From Comamonas sp009360615 (GTDB taxonomy: Bacteria > Pseudomonadota > Gammaproteobacteria > Burkholderiales > Burkholderiaceae_C): a stretch of DNA of 64,000 nucleotides. The notes beneath the pieces were generated by a model that was given only the letters and a program-made list of their open reading frames with translations, searched no databases and was not told the DNA's origin. Shown piece by piece: positions 1-7,572 of the stretch (position 1 is its first letter; the number at the start of each line of letters is the position of its first letter). A program made the translations under genes and the position numbers. The stretch is from NCBI RefSeq assembly GCF_035784015.1, contig NZ_JALKOW010000002.1. The stretch is one strand, 5' to 3'.

Positions 1-1
1 C

Positions 2-748
2 AACGCCGCCCGTGAGAGTGGTGTCTACGTGCTGCCCATCCATGGCGCCCTGGTTTCGCGCTCCGCGCACATGGACATGTGCACCACCATGACCAGCTAC
101 GAAGGCATTCGCTCCCAGTTGCAAGCCGCGCTGGCTGATGATGCGGTGGAGCATATTGCGCTGGATGTGGACAGCCCCGGCGGCTCAGCCACCGGCATGA
201 CCGACCTGGCGGAAGAGATCTTTGCTGCCCGCTCCATCAAGCCCATCACGGCCATCGTCAACTTCTCCTGCTACTCAGCGGCCTACGGTCTGGCCAGCGC
301 GGCCAAAGAGATCGTGCTCAGCAACTCCTCGGGCGTGGGCTCCATCGGCGTCATCGCGCGCCATGTGGACATGAGCAAGCGCTATGAAGAGCAGGGCATC
401 AAGGTCACCACCATCTTTGCCGGTGCACGCAAGGCGGATCTGGCCAGTGATGCCCCGCTGAGTACCGAGGCGGCCCAGTGGCTCAATGAACTGGTGCAGC
501 AGAACTATGCGGAGTTCACAGAGCTGGTGGCGCGTAATCGTGGGCGGAGCGTGGCCGCAGTGCGCGCCACCGAGGCTGGGGTGTACTTTGGCGCCAAGGG
601 TCTCGAGCTGGGCCTTGCTGACCATATCGAGCCGCCTCAAGCGGCCATCAATCGCATCGCAGCCAGTGTTGCTGCTGGCCGCAAGCCGCAGCCGGTGCGG
701 AGTTTTAGTGCGCGTGCGGCCGCCATGAACTTGCAAAACCAGGCCTAA
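2..748 (+). CDS. S49 family phage capsid maturation protease (5' partial)
   Basis: Serine peptidase of the SppA/S49 type used by HK97-like phages to trim the capsid and scaffold. The frame is open to the left edge, so the real start is upstream; GTG at 29 is only an internal codon. The stretch DSPGG near residue 50 and SAAYGLAS near residue 92 match the S49 core, the Ser of SAAY being the likely nucleophile. A Lys in GARKADL about 45 residues later suits the Ser/Lys dyad. It lies upstream of the capsid gene as expected, but three non-structural genes separate the two, which is unusual. Confidence 0.88.
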   Translation, partial: NAARESGVYVLPIHGALVSRSAHMDMCTTMTSYEGIRSQLQAALADDAVEHIALDVDSPGGSATGMTDLAEEIFAARSIKPITAIVNFSCYSAAYGLASAAKEIVLSNSSGVGSIGVIARHVDMSKRYEEQGIKVTTIFAGARKADLASDAPLSTEAAQWLNELVQQNYAEFTELVARNRGRSVAAVRATEAGVYFGAKGLELGLADHIEPPQAAINRIAASVAAGRKPQPVRSFSARAAAMNLQNQA

Positions 749-822
749 CTACCCTCACGCTGGGCTGGCTGGCTTTTTTCCTTGGCTTGGCTACGATGGT
801 CAATGGCATTCACATCATTGAC

Positions 823-1149
823 ATGGCGGGACGCATTTTGATCACGACCATCACCACCTTTAGTCTTCCCAAGGCCATTACGTTGGCTGAGGCCCGCGAG
901 ATTTTTAAAAGCACCGCGCCTAAGTACCAGGGTGTTTCAGGTCTGCTGCGCAAGCAGTATGTATTGAGCGAAGACGGCAAGACTGCCGGTGGCGTCTATC
1001 TCTGGCAAACACGCGCAGATGCCGAGGCAATGTATACCGAAGCATGGCGTGAGTTTGTGCGGGGCAAGTACCAGACCGAGCCGAGTGTGACCTACTTCGA
1101 GACGCCCGTGGTGGTGGACAACGTAGTCGACGAGATTCAGGTCAAATGA
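823..1149 (+). CDS. YdhR-like dimeric alpha-beta barrel protein (putative monooxygenase), prophage cargo
   Basis: About 108 residues resembling the YdhR group of small ferredoxin-like dimeric barrels annotated as putative monooxygenases; the substrate is unknown. Recognisable features are the APKYQGVSGLLRKQYVLSED stretch, GGVYLW, and EPSVTYFETPVVVDN near the C-terminus. The frame allows TTG 787, ATG 796, ATG 823 and TTG 838; homologues begin close to the last two, and a GGCGGGA sequence precedes TTG 838, so the start is open. It is not a phage morphogenesis gene; it sits between protease and capsid as the first gene of a cargo cassette. Confidence 0.6.
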   Translation: MAGRILITTITTFSLPKAITLAEAREIFKSTAPKYQGVSGLLRKQYVLSEDGKTAGGVYLWQTRADAEAMYTEAWREFVRGKYQTEPSVTYFETPVVVDNVVDEIQVK

Positions 1150-1172
1150 ATCCATTCCTTGTTTGATACGAT

Positions 1173-1196
1173 CCTCCCCAAATAAATACGGGGAGG
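1173..1196 (+). promoter_or_regulatory. Hairpin that would mask the ribosome binding site of the 1201 gene
   Basis: CCTCCCC at 1173-1179 pairs perfectly with GGGGAGG at 1190-1196 across an A/T-rich 10-base loop. The right arm is the Shine-Dalgarno sequence, only 4 bases from the ATG at 1201, so a folded leader would block initiation. An alternative reading is that ATAAAT in the loop is a -10 element preceded by TTGTTT 17 bases upstream; transcription would then start inside the right arm and no hairpin would form. Confidence 0.4.
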
Positions 1197-1200
1197 AAAA

Positions 1201-1617
1201 ATGGCAAGGTGGATAGCGGCATTTTTTGTGGTGTTTCTTTTCGGCTGTGCATCGCAGCAAAGCGTTGACTATTCGGGTGTACCAGATATAGCTTGCACTC
1301 CGGTTGAGGCGCATGTCACAAGCAATGATGAAAGTGTTCCTGCGACGTTTATTTGTCCAACCGGTGGGGCGCGCGCGAGCTACGCGGCTAATTCTTGTTC
1401 ATGGGTCGATGCGTACTATCGGAAAGATGGGGCATATGTTCCCGGACATACCAGATGTCGATATAACAATCCTGCTCCGACCGCCTATAGGTCTAACGCT
1501 GGATCTGCTGTTGCCCCTTGCGTGACGGGCTATTGCGGCTCTGTAAATGTGCGTGGCTATTACCGCAAGGATGGGACATATGTGCGGCCCCACACCCGTA
1601 GTCGTGGGCGCCGGTAG
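1201..1617 (+). CDS. Small lipoprotein with two YYRKDG repeats (prophage cargo)
   Basis: 138 residues. A lipoprotein signal peptide ends at a lipobox-like FLFGC (Cys16). The mature part has six further Cys and two copies of a YYRKDGxYVxxHTR motif (about residues 74-87 and 119-132), the second ending in a basic SRGRR tail. This motif occurs in many small uncharacterised bacterial proteins; its function is not known. A very strong Shine-Dalgarno (GGGGAGG) fixes the start. Base composition is lower in GC than the flanking phage genes. A cell-envelope role after lysogenic conversion, for example superinfection exclusion, is inference. Confidence 0.7.
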   Translation: MARWIAAFFVVFLFGCASQQSVDYSGVPDIACTPVEAHVTSNDESVPATFICPTGGARASYAANSCSWVDAYYRKDGAYVPGHTRCRYNNPAPTAYRSNAGSAVAPCVTGYCGSVNVRGYYRKDGTYVRPHTRSRGRR

Positions 1618-1655
1618 TCGCCTGCAGATCGAGTTCAACTGATAGGTAGCTAGAA

Positions 1656-2168
1656 ATGCTTGATCGAGTTCCGGTACCCACAGACAACATCTATAAATTT
1701 GTCGCGCTGTTTTCGCTGGTTGCTTTGATTTTTTCGATGTGGGCAATTATCAATATCCAAACTTCGACTAATGAAGTTGTATACAAGACGCTGCCGGAAA
1801 TTGAAGCTCTCAAAAATTTCGAGAAACGAACGAATGAGCAAAATCTAACCCTTGCCTTGTTGGAGCGAAAGTTGGAGGTCGCGAAAAGTGACCGAAAAGC
1901 GTTGTCATATGCGCTCTATGGAGTATTTGGGGTGGCGTTCTGGATGGCGGTTTATGGCTTTGGAAAATGGCACAAGGATATCCAGCCACTCGTCGATGCT
2001 CAGAACAAAGCGCAGCTAGAGATCTTGCAGCTACAGATCGAGAAGCTCAGGCTCGAAAACCAGAAGTTGGCTGAGTCACTAAAGGGCGATGAGCCGCCGC
2101 TTGTTGCTGCCAGTTCACCGCAGCCAAGTGTGCTGGCACAGGTGGTCAGGGCGCTGCTGACTCGATGA
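1656..2168 (+). CDS. Two-helix membrane protein with coiled coil, unknown function (prophage cargo)
   Basis: 170 residues. Hydrophobic segments lie at about 13-33 (FVALFSLVALIFSMWAIINI) and 85-103 (LYGVFGVAFWMAVYGFG). A Glu/Lys-rich stretch lies between them and a heptad-like coiled coil (residues about 115-145) follows, then a Pro/Ser-rich tail. No family is recognised. Codon use and GC are lower than in the capsid gene next door. It is the last gene of the cargo cassette and is followed by T-rich stem-loops. Confidence 0.6.
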   Translation: MLDRVPVPTDNIYKFVALFSLVALIFSMWAIINIQTSTNEVVYKTLPEIEALKNFEKRTNEQNLTLALLERKLEVAKSDRKALSYALYGVFGVAFWMAVYGFGKWHKDIQPLVDAQNKAQLEILQLQIEKLRLENQKLAESLKGDEPPLVAASSPQPSVLAQVVRALLTR

Positions 2169-2179
2169 AGAATCACTGA

Positions 2180-2284
2180 CCCGCTTAGGCGGTTTTTTTA
2201 CTTTCAGCCACTTGGGTTTGAGCCCGGGTGGTTTGTTCGCGCCCGCCATGGGCATCACTGAACCCGCCTTGAGCGGGTTTTTCT
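2180..2284 (+). terminator. Two stem-loops closing cargo cassette A
   Basis: A short CCGC/GCGG stem (2181-2192) is followed by seven T. A better terminator, AACCCGC / GCGGGTT (2261-2267 with 2273-2279), is followed by a T-rich run. Together they would insulate the cargo genes from the capsid gene, which starts 16 bases after the second. Confidence 0.6.
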
Positions 2285-2299
2285 ATTGAAAGAGACGTT

Positions 2300-3619
2300 A
2301 TGTCCAAAATCCATGAAATCCGTAGCGAGCGCGCCAAGATTAACGACCGCGTGCAAGCCCTGGCCAAGCTGGAGGCCGAAAACGGCTCTCTGACTGCCGA
2401 GCAGCAGGCAGAGTTTGGCCAACTGCAGGCCCAGTTCGAAGCCATGTCCGGCCAGATTGCACGCCTTGAATCTGCCGAGCGCATGAACGCTGCGGCCGCA
2501 GTGCCAGTCTCTGCCGCCGCGGATGTGACTGCAACAAAGACCGTGCCTGCCCAGCCCAAGCAGGCTGAAGCGCCTGGCGCCGGCATGGCGAAGATGGTAG
2601 TGGCTCTGGCCGCAGCCCAAGGCAACCGTACGGCTGCAGCGCAACTGGCCATTGAGCGTGGCTACGGCGAGCACATCGCCGCTTCGCTCAATACCCTGAC
2701 CTCGGCCGCCGGCGGCGTGTTGGTGCCTACCAATCTGTCCAGCGAGGTGATCGAGCTGCTACGCCCCAAGTCCACGGTACGCAAGCTGGGCGCGCGCCCC
2801 TTGCCCCTGAATAACGGCAATATGACCATCCCGCGTCTCAAGGGCGGTGCTGTGGTTGGCTATATAGGTTCTGATTCCGACGTGCCGGCAACCCAGGGCG
2901 AGTTCGACGATCTGAAGCTGTCGGGCAAGAAGCTGGCGGCCCTGGTGCCCATCAGCAATGACCTGTTGGCCAACTCTTCGGCCAACCCGAATGTGGACGC
3001 CATCGTGGTGGGTGATCTGACCAGTGCGCTGGCAGCGCGCGAAGACAAGGCCTTTCTGCGCGATGACGGCACCTCCAACACGCCCAAGGGCCTGCGCCAT
3101 TGGGCTTTGGCTGCCAATGTGTTTGCACCGACCTCGGCCACGCCGACATTGGCACAGGTGGATGCGGACCTGAACAAGATGCTGTTCCGCCTGGAGAACG
3201 CCAACGCCAACATGACCAGCGTTGGTTGGGTCATGAACCCTCGCACCTTCCGTTTCCTGGCTTCCATCCGTGATGGCAATGGCAACAAGGCCTATCCGGA
3301 GCTGGACAACGGCTTCCTCAAGGGCTATGCGGTGACATTCACCACGCAGATCCCCGCCAACCTGACCGTGGGCGCGGATTCCAACGGCTCGGAGCTGTAC
3401 CTGGCCGACTTCGGCGACTGCTTCATCGGTGAAGACGAAGGTCTGGTGATCGATTACTCCAAGGAGGCCACCTACAAGGACGGCCAGGGCAATGTGATTT
3501 CCGCCTTCCAGCGCGACCAGACGCTGATCCGTGTGATCGCCAAGCACGACTTTGGCCCCCGCCACGTCGAATCCATCGTGGTGCTCAAGGATGTGCAGTG
3601 GGGCTCCAGCTTCGGCTAA
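2300..3619 (+). CDS. HK97-family major capsid protein
   Basis: 439 residues. The first ~110 form an Ala/Gln/Glu-rich coiled-coil delta (scaffold) domain to be removed by the upstream S49 protease. The HK97 fold begins near SLNTLTSAAGGVLVPTN and continues through SEVIELLRPKSTVRKLGAR, the IPRLKGG stretch, and AFLRDDGTSNTPKGL, all typical of this family. The C-terminus (FGPRHVESIVVLKDVQWG) also fits. It forms the icosahedral shell. ATG 2300 follows a purine-rich AAAGAGACG ribosome site just behind the terminator. Confidence 0.93.
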   Translation: MSKIHEIRSERAKINDRVQALAKLEAENGSLTAEQQAEFGQLQAQFEAMSGQIARLESAERMNAAAAVPVSAAADVTATKTVPAQPKQAEAPGAGMAKMVVALAAAQGNRTAAAQLAIERGYGEHIAASLNTLTSAAGGVLVPTNLSSEVIELLRPKSTVRKLGARPLPLNNGNMTIPRLKGGAVVGYIGSDSDVPATQGEFDDLKLSGKKLAALVPISNDLLANSSANPNVDAIVVGDLTSALAAREDKAFLRDDGTSNTPKGLRHWALAANVFAPTSATPTLAQVDADLNKMLFRLENANANMTSVGWVMNPRTFRFLASIRDGNGNKAYPELDNGFLKGYAVTFTTQIPANLTVGADSNGSELYLADFGDCFIGEDEGLVIDYSKEATYKDGQGNVISAFQRDQTLIRVIAKHDFGPRHVESIVVLKDVQWGSSFG

Positions 3620-3675
3620 GCCCGCCTCGTGTTGACCTGCTCTGGCCACTGGCCGGGGCATTCAGGGAGTGAGTC

Positions 3676-3990
3676 ATGGAAAAAGTAGTCGTGCTGTTCA
3701 CCAGGCCCTTCGGGGCTTACGCCAAGGGCGATCGTGCAGGCTTTGATGCGGATGCCGCCCAGCACCTGAAGGATCTGGGTGTGGCCAAGCCTGATGCCGA
3801 ACTTGGTGCTGATCAAGTTGAGCAAGAGCGGGACGGTGCCCAACCTGCCCAAGTTGGCGCCGCTGCTGAGGACAAATTGCAGGATCTGGCGCCCGAGCAG
3901 CCTCCTGCGGAGGACGCGCAGCAAGCGCCCCAGGCCTCCGAGTCGCAGTCCAAGCCAGCAGGCAAAGTACCCAAGGGCGCCAAGGCATGA
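3676..3990 (+). CDS. Small acidic phage protein after the capsid, unknown
   Basis: 104 residues. The first ~40 (EKVVVLFTRPFGAYAKGDRAGF) look folded and resemble the short ORF often found between capsid and connector in lambdoid phages. The rest is Ala/Gln/Pro/Glu-rich and probably disordered. Ribosome site GGGAGTGAGTC precedes the ATG, and the stop overlaps the next start (ATGA). The position suggests a head decoration or completion role, but no family is recognised. Confidence 0.6.
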   Translation: MEKVVVLFTRPFGAYAKGDRAGFDADAAQHLKDLGVAKPDAELGADQVEQERDGAQPAQVGAAAEDKLQDLAPEQPPAEDAQQAPQASESQSKPAGKVPKGAKA

Positions 3991-4496
3991 TTGCCCAGTA
4001 CCTTGGCGATGAGCCTTTGACACTTGCCGAGGTGAAGCTGCAATGCCGAGTGGATGGTGACGAAGAGGATGCCTACATTGAAGGTGTCCTTATCCCCGCC
4101 GCACGTGCGCTGGCCGAGGAGGTCAGTGGCTCGGCCATTCGGAAGGGGCGCTATATCGAGCAGGCCAGTGACGCAGGCCATTCGGTGCTTGCCCGCGGCG
4201 GCGTGATCGAGGTGGAGAGTGTCACGGTCAGCGGCGATGCTGTGCCTTTTGTTGTTGCGCAGAGTGGTCGGCGCACCTTGGTTCAGGCCTCTGGATTTGT
4301 CGGCAAGGCTGCGCAGATCACATACACAGCGGGTGTCGACATCGCGGTGCACGCGGGCGTGCGCGCCTGGATGCTGCTGGTTGTCGCCTGGCTCTATGCC
4401 AATCGTGAACTGATGGGACAGCGCGAAGGGGCGAAGGCTCCTCCTCACATCAGCGCCGCTCTCTTGTCCAGCATCAACGTGCAACCGGGGTTTTGA
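3987..4496 (+). CDS. Head-tail connector, gp6-like
   Basis: 169 residues. The opening (GDEPLTLAEVKLQCRVDGDEEDAYIEGVLIPAARALAEE) is the typical alpha-helical start of HK97 gp6-like connectors, which form a ring under the portal. The later FVGKAAQITYTAGV stretch is also characteristic. It overlaps the previous gene by 4 bases and is followed after 2 bases by the head-closure gene, so the three are translationally coupled. Confidence 0.8.
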   Translation: MIAQYLGDEPLTLAEVKLQCRVDGDEEDAYIEGVLIPAARALAEEVSGSAIRKGRYIEQASDAGHSVLARGGVIEVESVTVSGDAVPFVVAQSGRRTLVQASGFVGKAAQITYTAGVDIAVHAGVRAWMLLVVAWLYANRELMGQREGAKAPPHISAALLSSINVQPGF

Positions 4497-4498
4497 CC

Positions 4499-4822
4499 AT
4501 GGACGCAGGAAGTCTTCGAGACCGCATCCGCATTCAGCGCCGATTGCCCGGCGGGAGCTATGGACAGCCATCCAACACCTGGGAGGATGCTCTTCCCAGT
4601 CCCATCTGGGCCAACATCCGCTTTGGATCCGGAAGCGAGGCTATCAGGGCCGGGCAGATCGCCAGCAAAGCCCAGGTCAGCATCCGCATACGCAAGCGCG
4701 CAGGCATCACTGCCGAGATGCGGGCGGTGTGCGATGGCGTGGAGTACGCAATCAAGGCAGTCCTCCCTGATCACCTGCACCGCGAATATGTGGATCTGGT
4801 CTGTGAGGTAACCAATGGCTAG
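4499..4822 (+). CDS. Phage head closure protein (SPP1 gp16-like)
   Basis: 107 residues. MDAGSLRDRIRIQRR at the N-terminus followed by a beta-rich body (WANIRFGSGSEAIRAGQ, VSIRIRKRAG) matches the head-tail joining family that plugs the connector after DNA packaging. ATG 4499 is preferred over TTG 4493, which overlaps the previous stop. The end overlaps the following gene by 8 bases. Confidence 0.82.
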   Translation: MDAGSLRDRIRIQRRLPGGSYGQPSNTWEDALPSPIWANIRFGSGSEAIRAGQIASKAQVSIRIRKRAGITAEMRAVCDGVEYAIKAVLPDHLHREYVDLVCEVTNG

Positions 4823-5363
4823 GGGCGCGAACTCCCTGATTGCTGCCGTCGATCTCTCGGGTCTTGAGTCGCTGTTTGATGACCTGGGAGACGCTGCCGA
4901 GGAGGCCGCCCGGCCAGCGGCCCAGGCTGCCGCCCAGGTGTTCTACGACACCGCGAAGGCCAACGTTTCCAGGATCAAGAAGCTTTCGGGCAACTTGGAT
5001 AAGGCCATCTATCAGGCTTTCTCGCCTGAAAACAGCGGGCAGGGCGTGGCCGAGTATCACATCAGCTGGAACGCCAAGACCGCGCCTCACGGCCATTTGC
5101 TGGAGGTCGGATTCTGGCAGCGCTATCAGGTGGTCATGACCCGTAAGGGCTGGGTGACGTTGGCGCGGTCGGAGAGCGCCGGCAAGAAAAAGCCGCGGCG
5201 CCGGGCCAGTCAGGCGGAGAAAGATGCCTACTACCTGCCCCGCCCAGGCGGGCCGGTCTACGTCCCAGGCAAGGCCTTCATGCGCGGCGCGCTGCGTGCG
5301 GAGCCGGCGGCTGTGCTGGCCTCTGCTGATGTGCTTTGGCAGGCATTGGAAAGGGTGAAGTGA
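4815..5363 (+). CDS. HK97 gp10-like tail completion protein
   Basis: 182 residues. The N-terminal helical part (LSGLESLFDDLGDAAEEAARPAAQAAAQVFYDTAKANV) and the HGHLLEVGFWQRY region match the HK97 gp10 family, which completes the tail before head joining. It sits between head closure and tail terminator genes as in other siphoviruses. It overlaps both neighbours (8 bases upstream, 1 base downstream). Confidence 0.8.
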   Translation: MARGANSLIAAVDLSGLESLFDDLGDAAEEAARPAAQAAAQVFYDTAKANVSRIKKLSGNLDKAIYQAFSPENSGQGVAEYHISWNAKTAPHGHLLEVGFWQRYQVVMTRKGWVTLARSESAGKKKPRRRASQAEKDAYYLPRPGGPVYVPGKAFMRGALRAEPAAVLASADVLWQALERVK

Positions 5364-5704
5364 TGGATGAAGCTCTGCATGAAGCCATTGCGGCCGTGAT
5401 ATCACGCTGCTACAGAACCGTGGCCCCAGCCAATGCGCCCACGCCTTACGTGATCTGGCAGCGAATCGGCGGCGATGCGAGCGAATACCTGGACAACGAG
5501 GAATCTCAGGTGGATTCCGCCGATGTGCAGATTCGGATCTTCAGTCCAGACATTCGGGATCCGGAGCGGCTCATGCAGCAACTTGTGAGAGCGCTGCGAC
5601 AGCATCCCGATCTGACCATCCGCCCAGTGGGAAACTTCCGCGATGACTTTGACCACGATATGGAGCTGTTTTCTGCCGATCAAGATCTCGTAGTGAAGTT
5701 TTGA
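5363..5704 (+). CDS. DUF3168 tail terminator-like protein
   Basis: 113 residues from ATG 5363 (the A is shared with the previous TGA). MDEALHEAIAAVISRCYRTVAP, TPYVIWQRIGGDA and the DVQIRIFSPD beta strand are typical of DUF3168 proteins, the minor tail or tail-terminator group that caps the tail tube. A longer start at TTG 5336 is possible but lies inside the previous gene. This is the last gene before cargo cassette B. Confidence 0.8.
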   Translation: MDEALHEAIAAVISRCYRTVAPANAPTPYVIWQRIGGDASEYLDNEESQVDSADVQIRIFSPDIRDPERLMQQLVRALRQHPDLTIRPVGNFRDDFDHDMELFSADQDLVVKF

Positions 5705-5730
5705 TCCGAGAGTGTTGCAAGGTGTAATAA
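5701..5730 (+). promoter_or_regulatory. Candidate promoter of cargo cassette B
   Basis: TTGATC (5701-5706) and TAATAA (5725-5730) are separated by 18 bases, a fair sigma-70 pair. The -35 overlaps the stop codon of the tail terminator gene. An independent promoter here fits a moron-type gene expressed from the prophage. Prediction only. Confidence 0.4.
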
Positions 5731-5757
5731 TTAAACTTTAAAAATCATGGGGGAGCC

Positions 5758-6393
5758 ATGTTTCGGATTGTTGTCATTGCCGCAGTTGTTGCCTTGTCCG
5801 GCTGTGCAGGGAAAGTTGATTATTTCAAACCAGGTGCTGTGACAGCAACCTCTGGAAATACCAAGACTCTCAATCAGTCTAAGGAAGATGTTTGGAAATC
5901 TGCAGTCCCTGAGCTTGGGAAGCAGTTCTTTGTTATTAATAACATCGATAAGGCATCTGGGTTGATCAATATTTCATACGCAGGTGACCCAGAGAAGTAT
6001 GTAGATTGCGGGCGTGTTGTGTCTTTTGTGAAGAATGCCCGTGGCGAGAGGACCTACGATTTTGCAGGTTCCAAAGCCAGTCAGCAGTATGAGGTGATGA
6101 ATCCACCACATCTGTTCTATGTTTCACGCCAGATGAATCTCGATGGACGTATGAATTTGGTTTTTGAAGAGGTCGAGCCAGGAAAAACACGAGTTACTGC
6201 TAATACACGATATGTTGTGGAGAGAAAACTTGTCTTTTCCCCGGTATCTGGCGGCATGCCTCAATCAATGGCCGATAGCGTGTCGTTTAACACCGGAACG
6301 CGTGGATCCTTCCCAATGAATGCCAATGCGCAGAGTACCGAGTGCATTGCAACAGGTGCGCTAGAGCAGGAAGTTCTTTCTTTAATTAAGTAA
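5758..6393 (+). CDS. Lipoprotein of unknown function (prophage cargo)
   Basis: 211 residues. Signal peptide MFRIVVIAAVVALSGC ends in a lipobox with Cys16. The mature part is beta-rich (GLINISYAGDPEKYVDCG, MNLVFEEVEPGKTRVTANTRYV). It resembles the many lipoproteins of the form 'difference of state converted by a Trp-rich repeat', but no family can be named. Ribosome site GGGGGAG precedes the ATG. GC content is lower than in flanking tail genes. Flanked by its own candidate promoter and two terminators, it is a good candidate for a gene expressed in the lysogen. Confidence 0.75.
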   Translation: MFRIVVIAAVVALSGCAGKVDYFKPGAVTATSGNTKTLNQSKEDVWKSAVPELGKQFFVINNIDKASGLINISYAGDPEKYVDCGRVVSFVKNARGERTYDFAGSKASQQYEVMNPPHLFYVSRQMNLDGRMNLVFEEVEPGKTRVTANTRYVVERKLVFSPVSGGMPQSMADSVSFNTGTRGSFPMNANAQSTECIATGALEQEVLSLIK

Positions 6394-6417
6394 CCTATTC
6401 CTGCTGAGTCCAACTCG

Positions 6418-6492
6418 AACCGCTTTCGGGCGGTTTTCTTTTTGCCCGTAAGGGCTCCATACCCGCCACGGGAAACCTGGCGGGTTTTTCTT
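6418..6492 (+). terminator. Two tandem terminators closing cargo cassette B
   Basis: First: AACCGC / GCGGTT (6418-6423 with 6430-6435) followed by TTCTTTTTG. Second: ACCCGCCA / TGGCGGGT (6461-6468 with 6478-6485) followed by TTTTCTTTG. The tail tube gene starts 21 bases after the second, mirroring the arrangement in front of the capsid gene. Confidence 0.7.
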
Positions 6493-6512
6493 TGTCTGAA
6501 AGGGGCACAACC

Positions 6513-7166
6513 ATGCGCAAAGTTCCTCTGCCCGATGGGGCAAAACTCTATCTGTACACCGCAGCGCTGACCGCCTTGGCCGCCGGTGAAGTGTCCAATG
6601 CCGCGCACGCGGTAGTGACGGTGGCAAACACGCTGGCTGTCAAGGCCGTGGTGGTCATCACCAGCGAGGACTACCCCGAGCTGGAAGGGCGTGTGGCCCG
6701 CGTCAAAGTCGCGACGGCTGATAACGTGACTCTGGACGATGTGGACACCAGTGACCTCACTAAATTTCCACCCGGTGGCACCGTGTCGCTGATTCCACTG
6801 GTTGCAGATGATTGGCAGCGCCTTCCCTATATCCCCGCCTTTGGCCTCACTGGTGGCGATATCAAGACTGGCACAAGCTCTTACCTGGACGTTCCTGATG
6901 ACCAGGAGTTCAGCCTGGGCCGCAATGCACGCCGCCTGGAATACACCAACAGCTGGAAGCAAGATGGTGCGGCCCGCGCAGCCCTGAAGGCTTCTGACGG
7001 CATGGAGTCCGTGCATCGTCTGGACTTCAAGGATGGCTCTGCTAGCTACTACGTGGGCGAGCTGACCTATGACGACACGCCGAGCACCGAAAAAGGCGCT
7101 GAGATGACCACCAAGTCCACGGTGCTGCTACGCGGCGCTCCGACCAACCTGCCTAAGGCTGCTTGA
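6513..7166 (+). CDS. Phage tail tube protein
   Basis: 217 residues from ATG 6513 (TTG 6492 is less likely). The protein is beta-rich with IKTGTSSYLDVPDD, LEYTNSWKQDGAARAAL and DFKDGSASYYVGELTYDDTP. This order of strands and loops fits tail tube subunits of siphoviruses related to lambda gpV. It stacks to form the tail channel, and it precedes the chaperone and tape measure genes, as tail tube genes do. Confidence 0.8.
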   Translation: MRKVPLPDGAKLYLYTAALTALAAGEVSNAAHAVVTVANTLAVKAVVVITSEDYPELEGRVARVKVATADNVTLDDVDTSDLTKFPPGGTVSLIPLVADDWQRLPYIPAFGLTGGDIKTGTSSYLDVPDDQEFSLGRNARRLEYTNSWKQDGAARAALKASDGMESVHRLDFKDGSASYYVGELTYDDTPSTEKGAEMTTKSTVLLRGAPTNLPKAA

Positions 7167-7168
7167 CC

Positions 7169-7564
7169 ATGAGCGAACAGATTGCACGCCAGATCGTGCT
7201 GGGCCAGCGGCCCAAGGGCATCGTTCACTCGCTCAAGATCCCCATGCTGGATGGGACGGAGGGACTGTTGCCCGTGACCTTCCGCTACCGCGACCGAGTG
7301 GAGTTTGGCGAGTTCCTGGACGGCATCTACGGGGCTCAAGCACCGGCCTTCGATGGCACGGCCGCAAATGCCTCCAAGCAGTTGCAGCGTGGAGCTGTGC
7401 AGATCAACGGCCAATATGTCTTGAGCTGCTTGGAGGACTGGGGGCTTGACGTTCCCTTGACTCTCGACAACTGCATTCAACTGGCGCGTGAGATCCCTGC
7501 CGCCGTGCAAGCGGTGATGGATACCTATCGCCGGCTCTGCATCGAGGGCCGCTTGGGAAACTGA
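7169..7564 (+). CDS. Tail assembly chaperone (lambda gpG analogue)
   Basis: 131 residues, helical, in the fixed position between tail tube and tape measure. ATG 7169 is preferred over TTG 7163, which overlaps the previous stop. The last sense codons are TTG GGA AAC followed by TGA, so the slippery heptamer GGGAAAC (7555-7561) sits directly on the stop codon. Ribosomes that slip back one base would continue into the DUF1799 frame, giving a G-T-like fusion. Such chaperones coat the tape measure before tube polymerisation. Confidence 0.8.
   Translation: MSEQIARQIVLGQRPKGIVHSLKIPMLDGTEGLLPVTFRYRDRVEFGEFLDGIYGAQAPAFDGTAANASKQLQRGAVQINGQYVLSCLEDWGLDVPLTLDNCIQLAREIPAAVQAVMDTYRRLCIEGRLGN
7555..7561 (+). 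other. Programmed -1 ribosomal frameshift site
   Basis: G GGA AAC lies in the correct phase (X XXY YYZ) of the chaperone frame and is followed at once by the stop TGA. A -1 slip gives CTG ATT GCG GCA and then the GTG at 7573, with no stop in between. Lambda uses GGGAAAG at the end of gene G for the same purpose. Confidence 0.8.
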
Positions 7565-7572
7565 TTGCGGCA

